Assembly (NCBI GenBank): GCA_032073245.1
Contig: DAMANX010000009.1
Span: 62,001 to 126,000 of the forward strand
DNA: 64,000 nucleotides
From: QVMG01 sp032073245
GTDB taxonomy: Bacteria > Bacteroidota > Bacteroidia > Bacteroidales > Tannerellaceae
Reading direction: 5' to 3'
Shown: one piece after another, positions 37,673-44,919 of the stretch
Numbering within the stretch: position 1 is the first letter of the stretch
Layout of the letters: the number at the start of each line of letters is the position of its first letter
Made by a program: the position numbers and the translations under genes
Notes under the pieces: model-generated
What the model was told of the DNA's origin: nothing
Seen by the model: the letters and a program-made list of their open reading frames with translations, nothing else
Database searches by the model: none

Positions 37673-38034
37673 GTAGGAAGCCAAACCTTATTAAAGAAAA
37701 GAGTTTTTCTTTTGCATTACGAATAATAAACTTACGCAAGTTTTTATGTGATGAAAAGAAAGAATTTATATTGTCAAAGCAGATCTTACGTTCTGGAACT
37801 GCAATAGGTGCATTGCATAGAGAATGTGAATATGCTGAGAGCAAGAAAGATTTTGTTCACAAATTAGGAATAGCACAAAAGGAGTGCAATGAAACTCTCT
37901 ATTGGTTAGAATTACTATATTGTAGCCAATATATTTGTGAGACACCCTATTTAAGTTTAAAGCAAGATGGAGAAGAGTTATTAAAGTTATTAACCTCCAG
38001 TATCAATACAGCAAAGGCTTCTAACAATCGTTAA
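37669..38034 (+). CDS. Four-helix-bundle protein (S23/Avd-like), copy 1; start codon unclear
   Basis: About 119-121 residues homologous along their whole length to the copy at 39343 (shared: EKSFSFALRI, LRSGTA-GAL-RE-EYAES, DFVHKLGIAQKECNE-LYW-ELL). The family is the four-helix-bundle proteins encoded in 23S rRNA intervening sequences of some bacteria; it also includes the Avd accessory protein of diversity-generating retroelements. It binds nucleic acid in studied cases. The frame is open from 37669, but the position aligning with the ATG of copy 2 has no ATG. The options are ATT at 37669, the internal TTG at 37771, or loss of expression. It is flanked by inverted 7-bp arrays and sits between serA and DUF1015, which are often neighbours. 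Confidence 0.75.
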   Translation: MSRKPNLIKEKSFSFALRIINLRKFLCDEKKEFILSKQILRSGTAIGALHRECEYAESKKDFVHKLGIAQKECNETLYWLELLYCSQYICETPYLSLKQDGEELLKLLTSSINTAKASNNR

Positions 38035-38060
38035 TCGTTAATCATTAATCATTAATCGTT
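38025..38060. repeat. 7-bp array (TAATCGT/TAATCAT units), right flank of four-helix gene 1
   Basis: Five heptamers containing the stop codon of the four-helix gene. They are the reverse complement of the left-flank units. Confidence 0.85.
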
Positions 38061-38068
38061 AAAATAAC

Positions 38069-39313
38069 ATGATAATAAAACCATTTAAGGGAATTCGTCC
38101 TCCAAAACATTTAATAGAAGACGTGGCTTCCCGCCCTTACGATGTATTAAATTCAGAGGAGGCCCGGGCCGAAGCTGAAGGAAATGAAAAATCTCTCTAC
38201 CGTATCATTAAACCGGAAATAGATTTCCCGGTAGGAATGGATGAACATGAGCCTGCGGTTTATTTAAAGGCCGCAGAAAACTTCAATCTGTTCCAACAAA
38301 AAGGATGGTTGGTACAGGATAACGAAGAACATTACTACGTCTATGCCCAGACAATGAACGGGCGTACTCAATATGGGCTAGTTGTTTGTGCTTATGTTGA
38401 GGATTATATGACGGGTAAAATCAAGAAACACGAATTAACCCGCCGGGATAAAGAAGAAGACCGTATGAAACATGTTCGTGTCAATAATGCAAATATCGAA
38501 CCGGTATTCTTTGCTTATCCTGATAATGCCGAATTGGATCAACTGGTAATGAAATATACAGCCCGTGAACCGGAATATGATTTTGTAGCCAAACTGGATG
38601 GATTCGGCCATACCTTCTGGATCATCGATGATGAAAAAGATATGGAACGGATTACAAAGTTATTTGAACAGATGCCGGCATTATATATTGCAGACGGCCA
38701 TCACCGTTCTGCCGCTGCTGCCCTTGTAGGTGCAGAGAAAGCAAAACAAAATCCGGCTCATAAAGGTGATGAAGAATATAATTATTTTATGGCTGTCTGC
38801 TTCCCTGCAAACCAATTGACCATTATCGATTACAACCGGGTAGTGAAAGACCTGAACGGTTTGACAGAAGATGAATTTCTGGCAAAAGTAGGAGAGAATT
38901 TCTTTGTAGAAGAAAAAGGAGAAGATATCTATAAACCCAAAGCACTCCATAATTTCTCTCTTTATCTGGCTGGAAAATGGTATTCCTTAACCGCCAAACC
39001 GGGGACATACAATGACAATGATCCGATCGGCGTATTAGATGTAACCATCTCTTCCAATCTCATTTTGGATGAAATTCTGGGCATCAAAGACCTACGTTCC
39101 GATAAACGCATAGATTTTGTAGGCGGAATCCGCGGCTTAGGCGAACTGAAACGCCGTGTCGACAGCGGTGAAATGAAAGTAGCCTTAGCGCTATATCCCG
39201 TTTCCATGAAACAACTCATGGATATAGCCGACACAGGCAACATCATGCCCCCAAAAACAACCTGGTTTGAACCCAAATTACGTTCAGGACTTGTTATCCA
39301 CAAACTTATATAA
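38069..39313 (+). CDS. DUF1015 family protein
   Basis: 414 residues, full length for DUF1015. It opens MIIKPFKGIRPPKHLIEDVASRPYDVLNSEEAR. The family block KKHELTRRDKEEDRMKHVRVNNANIEPVFF lies around residues 112-141. The motif ALYIADGHHRSAAA (about 210-223) has His residues suggesting a metal or ParB/SerK-like nucleotide-kinase fold, and LGIKDLRSDKRIDFVGGIRG follows later. Related proteins are free-serine kinases (SerK), which fits the serC-serA context, but this activity is inference. Its stop lies in a 7-bp array. Confidence 0.88.
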   Translation: MIIKPFKGIRPPKHLIEDVASRPYDVLNSEEARAEAEGNEKSLYRIIKPEIDFPVGMDEHEPAVYLKAAENFNLFQQKGWLVQDNEEHYYVYAQTMNGRTQYGLVVCAYVEDYMTGKIKKHELTRRDKEEDRMKHVRVNNANIEPVFFAYPDNAELDQLVMKYTAREPEYDFVAKLDGFGHTFWIIDDEKDMERITKLFEQMPALYIADGHHRSAAAALVGAEKAKQNPAHKGDEEYNYFMAVCFPANQLTIIDYNRVVKDLNGLTEDEFLAKVGENFFVEEKGEDIYKPKALHNFSLYLAGKWYSLTAKPGTYNDNDPIGVLDVTISSNLILDEILGIKDLRSDKRIDFVGGIRGLGELKRRVDSGEMKVALALYPVSMKQLMDIADTGNIMPPKTTWFEPKLRSGLVIHKLI

Positions 39314-39345
39314 TGATTAATGATAAATGATTAACGATTAATATG
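39311..39345. repeat. 7-bp array (TAATGAT/TAACGAT units), left flank of four-helix gene 2
   Basis: Five heptamers that begin with the DUF1015 stop codon and run directly into the ATG of the next gene. Confidence 0.85.
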
Positions 39346-39702
39346 AGACCAAATCCTTTAAAAGAGAAAAGTTTTAGCTTTGCTCTGCGAATAGTGAAAT
39401 TGTATAAGTATCTTTGTGGCGAACAAAAGGAATTTGTTTTATCCAAACAACTTCTTCGTTCTGGAACCGCAGTAGGTGCTCTATATCGTGAAAGTGAATA
39501 TGCTGAAAGTAAACACGATTTTGTGCATAAATTAGGAATTGCTCAAAAGGAATGTAATGAAAGTCTATATTGGGTTGAACTCCTTTTTTACTCAGAATAC
39601 ATCACAGATTCTGCTTTTGAAAGTTTAAAGAGTGATACGGAGGAATTACTGAAGTTAATTACTTCCAGTATAAAAACAGCAAAATCCAATATTAATCGTT
39701 AA
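39343..39702 (+). CDS. Four-helix-bundle protein (S23/Avd-like), copy 2
   Basis: 119 residues, normal family length, all alpha by composition. MRPNPLKEKSFSFALRIVKLYKYL forms helix 1, FVLSKQLLRSGTAVGALYRESEYAES helix 2, DFVHKLGIAQKECNESLYWVELLFYSEYI helix 3, and AFESLKSDTEELLKLITSSIKTAKS helix 4. Basic and aromatic residues fit RNA or DNA binding. The ATG is the last part of the left 7-bp array and the stop is the first part of the right array, so gene plus arrays form one compact unit of about 410 bp. It lies between DUF1015 and the HAD gene. Confidence 0.88.
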   Translation: MRPNPLKEKSFSFALRIVKLYKYLCGEQKEFVLSKQLLRSGTAVGALYRESEYAESKHDFVHKLGIAQKECNESLYWVELLFYSEYITDSAFESLKSDTEELLKLITSSIKTAKSNINR

Positions 39703-39724
39703 TCATTAATCGTTAATCATTTAT
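39692..39724. repeat. 7-bp array (TAATCGT/TAATCAT units), right flank of four-helix gene 2
   Basis: Four to five heptamers containing the stop of the four-helix gene and ending at the ATG of the HAD gene. They are inverse to the left-flank array. Confidence 0.85.
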
Positions 39725-40346
39725 GAAAATAAAAAACATAGTCTTCGACCTAGGCGGCGTCATAATGGAACTCGACACTCAACGCCCTATTGATCGTTTC
39801 AAAGAAGTAGGTGTAAGCGACGCCGATAAACTCCTGGATCCGTATGAACAAAAAGGCCTCTTCCTCCAATTGGAAAAAGGAGAGATCGACCTGAATACAT
39901 TCCAACAAAAACTAAGTGAACATGCCGGAAAAAACCTATCCATGGATGATATCTATTACGGCTGGATGGGCTTTATAGTAGATGTACCCCAGGAAAAACT
40001 TGACTATATAAAAAGCCTACGCGAAAACTATAAAGTATATATCCTCAGTAACACAAACCCTGTAATTATGCGCTGGGCCAAAAGCCCTGTATTCAGCCCT
40101 GCCGGACTTCCCCTTACCGCTTATGTCGATAAGATTTACGCCTCCTTTGAAATAGGCATAACCAAACCCGATCCACAGATATTTCAATATATGATCATAG
40201 ATGCCAATATAGATCCAGCTAATACACTCTTTATCGATGATGGAAAAGGAAATATAGAAACAGCCCTTTCTTTAGGCTTCCAAACTTATCAACCGGAGAA
40301 TGGGGAAGATTGGAGGGATAAGATAACGGAGATGCTTTCTGAATAA
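39723..40346 (+). CDS. HAD-superfamily hydrolase (YihX-like)
   Basis: 207 residues, cytoplasmic. HAD motif I is IVFDLGGVIMELD (nucleophile Asp about residue 9), motif II is YILSNTNP, motif III Lys is in EIGITKPDPQIF, and motif IV is TLFIDDGKGNIETALSLGFQTY. The cap helices between motifs I and II are the short type seen in YihX-like sugar-phosphate phosphatases. Substrate is not predictable. It follows the second four-helix gene with only repeat sequence between. Confidence 0.88.
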   Translation: MKIKNIVFDLGGVIMELDTQRPIDRFKEVGVSDADKLLDPYEQKGLFLQLEKGEIDLNTFQQKLSEHAGKNLSMDDIYYGWMGFIVDVPQEKLDYIKSLRENYKVYILSNTNPVIMRWAKSPVFSPAGLPLTAYVDKIYASFEIGITKPDPQIFQYMIIDANIDPANTLFIDDGKGNIETALSLGFQTYQPENGEDWRDKITEMLSE

Positions 40347-40390
40347 AGAAATGTCGGAGAATTGATTCCTCAAGTATTTGAAAAATTGTT

Positions 40391-40398
40391 TATATTTG
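40391..40398 (+). promoter_or_regulatory. -7 element (TATATTTG)
   Basis: Exact TAnnTTTG, 13 nt before the ATG at 40412 of the secreted protein gene. No good -33 box at the right distance. Confidence 0.45.
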
Positions 40399-40411
40399 TC
40401 AATATTTTAAT

Positions 40412-41485
40412 ATGCATAACATGAAACAAGCTATACTAAGTGTCGTGATTTTTTCTCTTAGTTTATTAAGTGCAAATGCTTTGCCGGAATATTACCGTTA
40501 TTATTTACCTACAAAAGAAAATCCTTTTGTAATAAGTGAAGTGAAAAAGAGACCAACAGCTGATAGTGTGTACGTTTTGAAACATAATAATGTGAAAATT
40601 CTGAGTGAAAATGTAAATCATTATAGGTATAGTGCTAATCATTTATCAGATACTACTTATAATAATAGTTTTTCTCATTATTGGATAAATAATTATAATT
40701 CTAACGACTTAATAGAAAATTACAAATATGGACAAGCCTTATTTTCACAATCTGAAAGTATTATAACTTATAAATACGATAAACAAGGCAGAATAATTGA
40801 GCATTTGACTGAAGATTATAAAACTGAGTATTCTTATAATAAAGAAAGTGCTACTTCAATAGGATATGTATATAGCGATTTACATAATAAATGGATTCCA
40901 AGTTTAAAACTTATTTATACATATACTGCAAACGGATATGAACTTAAATATTACAATTTTGAAGATGAAGAAAATGATTTTGTAGAACAACCCTATAAAA
41001 TAGATTATGCATTTGATTCAGAAGGACGGCTCTTAAGAACAGATCATATTTTCCCAGATAAGATATCAAAAGGAGATAGATATGAATATTCGTCTGATGG
41101 ATACACCCGTACTACTTATTCTGGAGAAAAACTTTATATGAAAGAATGCTATACATTTAATAAAAATGATGACATTTTGAAATATGAAAAATATTTTACA
41201 AGAGGTGATGTTGGTAAATGGCATGTGGAATTTATTCAGGAATATACTTATTATTATTCTGAACCCACTTCAAACCAAATGGTTAAATCTGTTGAATTTG
41301 AAGTTAGACATACTCAAAATGGAATTAATATTATAACTGAAAAAGAGGGCTATTTTTATATTTATAATATTAACGGTAAATTAGTAGATAAAGTTTGGGT
41401 AAGTAATGGTTACTATATCGAACTATCACAAGGTTTATATATTATAAAATTTGAAAATATCTCTAAAAAGGTATTTATAAAGTAA
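40412..41485 (+). CDS. Secreted protein with YD-like repeats and a T9SS-like C-terminal tail
   Basis: 357 residues (a second in-frame ATG at 40421 gives MKQAILSVV). Signal peptide ends LLSANA. The middle is Tyr/Asn-rich with repeated beta-hairpin units such as ITYKYDKQGRIIEHL, IDYAFDSEGRLLRTDH and RYEYSSDGYTRTTY, similar to Rhs/YD repeats. The last ~80 residues (GYFYIYNINGKLVDKVWV ... LSQGLYIIKFENISKKVFIK) look like a type A sorting domain of type IX secretion: beta strands ending in a Lys-rich strand. Base composition is clearly more A+T-rich than the neighbouring HAD gene. Function unknown. Confidence 0.65.
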   Translation: MHNMKQAILSVVIFSLSLLSANALPEYYRYYLPTKENPFVISEVKKRPTADSVYVLKHNNVKILSENVNHYRYSANHLSDTTYNNSFSHYWINNYNSNDLIENYKYGQALFSQSESIITYKYDKQGRIIEHLTEDYKTEYSYNKESATSIGYVYSDLHNKWIPSLKLIYTYTANGYELKYYNFEDEENDFVEQPYKIDYAFDSEGRLLRTDHIFPDKISKGDRYEYSSDGYTRTTYSGEKLYMKECYTFNKNDDILKYEKYFTRGDVGKWHVEFIQEYTYYYSEPTSNQMVKSVEFEVRHTQNGINIITEKEGYFYIYNINGKLVDKVWVSNGYYIELSQGLYIIKFENISKKVFIK

Positions 41486-41504
41486 TAAGGTTCCATAAAG
41501 AAAA

Positions 41505-41542
41505 CAAGAGGGATCAGTGTCTTTTAAAAATGATCCCTCTTG
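41505..41542. terminator. Bidirectional terminator between secreted-protein gene and tail operon
   Basis: Perfect 12-bp stem CAAGAGGGATCA / TGATCCCTCTTG with a 14-nt loop between two convergent genes. It ends the minus-strand tail operon. Confidence 0.85.
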
Positions 41543-41554
41543 ATATTATGTTAA

Positions 41555-44500
41555 TTATGGAACTATCTTTAAAGTATCTCCATCCCTCCATAAACTACCA
41601 GATGGCAAATACATATCGGATTTTGGCAACTTATTCATTATTACATGCATAACGCCAGAATAAGGATTTAGCGTAACCCTAAATTCATTACCGCCCCCTA
41701 TAAGTCCAAAAGACTCAGGGTTTAGCCATGCTTCAGCCTCCAGACTTCCACTTCTGGAAAAACTTCTAAAATATACTTCCCCCCAACTACCTGAAGATAA
41801 ATCTGTGAAAAATCCAAACCTACCCAGAAACCTGTTTTGGCTGTCTAGTAATTTAATTTTTTCATCACTTCTAGGGTCAATTACAACCTTATTCCCATCT
41901 ATATTACTTGAAAATGCTCCGGTAATATCTATTTTACCATCAGGAGAAATCAGAACACTCCCTTTCCCTATATTTACATTACCATCGGGAGAAATCAAAA
42001 CATTCCCTTTACCTATATCAATAGTGCCGTTTTCATCGAACTTTGCATTCCCTTTTGAAAAATGGGCATATCCTGTATTTCCATTAAGAAGTATATTTCT
42101 ATCCTCTGCTTTGGAATAACGAGGTTCTTGAGAGACTAAATAACCATCTTTAAATTGAAATTCCGCCAGATTAGCTTCTTCTGCTAAAAGTGTTGTTGTG
42201 GCAATGGATTCCAAGGAGGAAATTTCTTCAAAAGGGCTATCTTTTCCAGTAGGAGGAGCTTTACCTGCCTCAGCACTACTAAACCCTTCTTTTAAACGCC
42301 ACCATGATGCTTGAGGTACAGTTTCGCCAACATTATAAGGGGGGCGGTATATTATATAGTCACAAGTTTCATCGTTACGGTAATAAATCTCTCCCGGCAC
42401 CCAAGGTCTGGTAGTCGGTAGTGCACCAGGAAGCCCAGGTACACCAGAATCCCCTGTATCCCCTTTGTCTCCCTTTTCTCCATCTTGACCGTTGGAGCCA
42501 TCGGAACCCCGTTGGGCAACTGTCGCCCATGGGCTGGATGGTGGTCTTATACCTGCTCCTGGATTGTCACTAGTATATCGCCAAGTACTTCCGGCATAAG
42601 TTACTTCGTCCCCCCGATAGTACGTTTCAGTGTTCTTCCAATCTCCTTTAAAGACTCCTAGTGGCTCCTGATGACCAGAAGGACTTTGAACTAAAATTCC
42701 TTTAAGTACAAATTTACCATCCTGATCGACATTATAAGATATACCATTATTTTCATCTCCTAAATTAAGCGCCTTATTCAACATATCCCAATACTGTGTG
42801 CCATCGGCTGTTGCTAGTTTGGATACACGGAGCATGCCGGGTGTCCAGACAGAGAAGCCGTACAGGGTGGTGAAGTTTCTTGTGCCTTCAAAGGCGCTGT
42901 TTAATGAGCCGGTCAGGAAATAGTAGTAGTCTGGATCGGAATTCATGGGTATTTCTTCTTCGGAAAAGAGGAAAGTTCCTTTGTCGCCGGATTTTTCACA
43001 TTTCAGATAGAGCCATAGGAAACCCCGGCCGTTCACATTTGTGGGTGGCATGGCTGCTATATCCCAGAACATGTACTCATGCACTCCATGGTCGGGGGCT
43101 AAGGAATCGATACCGAGTGTCATGTGTTGGATTGTTCCGGCGGGTGTACTGAATGTTTGAGTCTCATTATTCATTTCAAAATAATGGTCGATTTCACGAG
43201 GCTCATCTTTACTGTCTACCCAACGGAATTGAAGCTGTTCGCTACCCAGATAGGCCATCATGGAATGAATTGCAACCGGTTCGATGCCTTCGGAAAAACC
43301 TAATTCAACCAATTTATTCAGTTCATCATATAACTCCTGAGCATCCCGAAAGCGCATATTGGTTATTCGGGAAATACCTTTACCCGTACGGGTTATCTTT
43401 TGGTTTATATTGGGTATTTGTTTGATATCGGAATAAATAGACTGCCCACGGACATTATTCGATAAAGTGATTTCCGGTGATAAAGGGCGATTCACATATT
43501 CTTTGATGCCGGTAATACGAATAAGTACAGGTTCGGATAAGTATTGCGGATCGGTAAGTTTAATAAAGTATCCAAGATTCAGGAATCCGCTTATCTCACC
43601 CCAGTTGCGTTTTGCGTATAGAGGATCTAATTCGAACTTATAGATATAACGGTCGCCTTCGTTATCATAGAGGTATTCCACTGCTTTATCGATCACCTTT
43701 TGCTCTGCCTCTTTGATATATACGTTAGGCAACATGATATTGAAGACAGCATAACTATTCCCAATACCCGGCCTCATGGTGGCATTCGGGTAAGTGGTGC
43801 CGTTATCAATATTTTGATGTATGGTGAACTTACGGAGTTCATGATCGTAAGTGGCCTCGAATTCCATTCCGGCTAATGAGCCTGATTGAAAGATAATAGT
43901 CATATTCGTACCACCGATCAGGCACTCCTGATAGTTCAGATCTCCCGGAATAGAACCGTCTATAAAATAATAGTACTCTCTTGTTTCACCATCTATTTCT
44001 ACTTCCTCCCGGCCAATCTCCGTAACCGTTCCTTCCCGGGAGGGGTAGATACTTGTAAGATCGAGGGTTGCCTCCGGTAGCACAGGGGTTTTAAATTTAG
44101 GTTCTGCCCTTTGTATTTTACTTCCTGTTTTATCTGTGACATATTGTTCTTCTTTATAGTACATCACATAATCACGGGGCATTTTAAGCGTTTTGAATCC
44201 GTATTTACTGGAATCAATATTCCGGTTGGATGTCTTTACCCTTAATACACCAATGCGTTCCGATCCATTCCCACGGGTTAAACTGGGCAATATACCTCCA
44301 TCATGTCCATAAGTCAGAGGAACCGGTGTTTCCGGAAGTTTCTCTACTTTCCGAAGATGAATAGTTTTTCCTTCCACTTCCCATTCCGTGCTGAATTTCT
44401 CAGCAATCATATTCAAAGCATCCCAGATATACATATCATCAAAATCGAGCAGATCTTCATTTGCATCTATACATTCACCGGCAGACCACCCCTTTTCTTC

Positions 44501-44902
44501 ATCTTTCATATTCATATTATCCACCACCAGGCTAAGAAAGCGGTTGGGGCTGGCAGATAAAGAGAATGCAATCTCCATATCCTTTGTATTGGTAGAGGTG
44601 AAAAACTCAAATTTCTGTGTCTTCAAATAAGCCAGATAAGTATCCAACTCTAACTTATACTCATGATTTTCCGTATTCTCCTTTCTGAAATTCTCCGGAC
44701 GCATAAGGAAATACTTTTCCCCTTTAAAAGTCGTCCAGCAAAACAAAGGCAGAATCAAAGGCGTATCCGTAGAAAATTGCAGAAACAACTTATTATCCCC
44801 CATTGTGTCCTTCTGCCTGTAACTACTATCATCAACCACCCTATCAAAAAGTATATTCCCGTTGATGTCTCTTATTGTTATTTTTGTATTTATTTCTGAC
44901 AT
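41555..44902 (-). CDS. Phage tail tip/baseplate-type protein with collagen-like segment
   Basis: 1,115 residues, last gene of the tail operon. The N-terminal ~500 residues resemble Bacteroides-phage tail-associated proteins (ITIRDINGNILFDRVVDDSSY ... MYIWDALNMIAEKFSTEWEVEGKTIHLRKVE). The central part contains a collagen-like Gly-X-Y run (around GEKGDKGDTGDSGVPG, nt about 42430-42510) and a carbohydrate-binding-like WKNTETYYRGDEVTYAGSTWRYTSDN. Later comes a tandem repeat of IGKGNVLISPDG-type units (about residues 985-1025). The C-terminus (YLPSGSLWRDGDTLKIVP) is typical for tail fibres in this phylum. It probably forms the tail tip that meets the target surface. Confidence 0.75.
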   Translation of the reverse strand: MSEINTKITIRDINGNILFDRVVDDSSYRQKDTMGDNKLFLQFSTDTPLILPLFCWTTFKGEKYFLMRPENFRKENTENHEYKLELDTYLAYLKTQKFEFFTSTNTKDMEIAFSLSASPNRFLSLVVDNMNMKDEEKGWSAGECIDANEDLLDFDDMYIWDALNMIAEKFSTEWEVEGKTIHLRKVEKLPETPVPLTYGHDGGILPSLTRGNGSERIGVLRVKTSNRNIDSSKYGFKTLKMPRDYVMYYKEEQYVTDKTGSKIQRAEPKFKTPVLPEATLDLTSIYPSREGTVTEIGREEVEIDGETREYYYFIDGSIPGDLNYQECLIGGTNMTIIFQSGSLAGMEFEATYDHELRKFTIHQNIDNGTTYPNATMRPGIGNSYAVFNIMLPNVYIKEAEQKVIDKAVEYLYDNEGDRYIYKFELDPLYAKRNWGEISGFLNLGYFIKLTDPQYLSEPVLIRITGIKEYVNRPLSPEITLSNNVRGQSIYSDIKQIPNINQKITRTGKGISRITNMRFRDAQELYDELNKLVELGFSEGIEPVAIHSMMAYLGSEQLQFRWVDSKDEPREIDHYFEMNNETQTFSTPAGTIQHMTLGIDSLAPDHGVHEYMFWDIAAMPPTNVNGRGFLWLYLKCEKSGDKGTFLFSEEEIPMNSDPDYYYFLTGSLNSAFEGTRNFTTLYGFSVWTPGMLRVSKLATADGTQYWDMLNKALNLGDENNGISYNVDQDGKFVLKGILVQSPSGHQEPLGVFKGDWKNTETYYRGDEVTYAGSTWRYTSDNPGAGIRPPSSPWATVAQRGSDGSNGQDGEKGDKGDTGDSGVPGLPGALPTTRPWVPGEIYYRNDETCDYIIYRPPYNVGETVPQASWWRLKEGFSSAEAGKAPPTGKDSPFEEISSLESIATTTLLAEEANLAEFQFKDGYLVSQEPRYSKAEDRNILLNGNTGYAHFSKGNAKFDENGTIDIGKGNVLISPDGNVNIGKGSVLISPDGKIDITGAFSSNIDGNKVVIDPRSDEKIKLLDSQNRFLGRFGFFTDLSSGSWGEVYFRSFSRSGSLEAEAWLNPESFGLIGGGNEFRVTLNPYSGVMHVIMNKLPKSDMYLPSGSLWRDGDTLKIVP

Positions 44903-44919
44903 ATTATTGTTTTTAATAA

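Noticed and set aside
37669..39702. A diversity-generating retroelement, because the four-helix proteins are related to Avd.
   Set aside because: No reverse transcriptase and no template or variable repeat pair nearby.
42880..43425. Plus-strand open frames inside the tail tip gene.
   Set aside because: They lie wholly antisense to a well-supported long gene and resemble no protein family.
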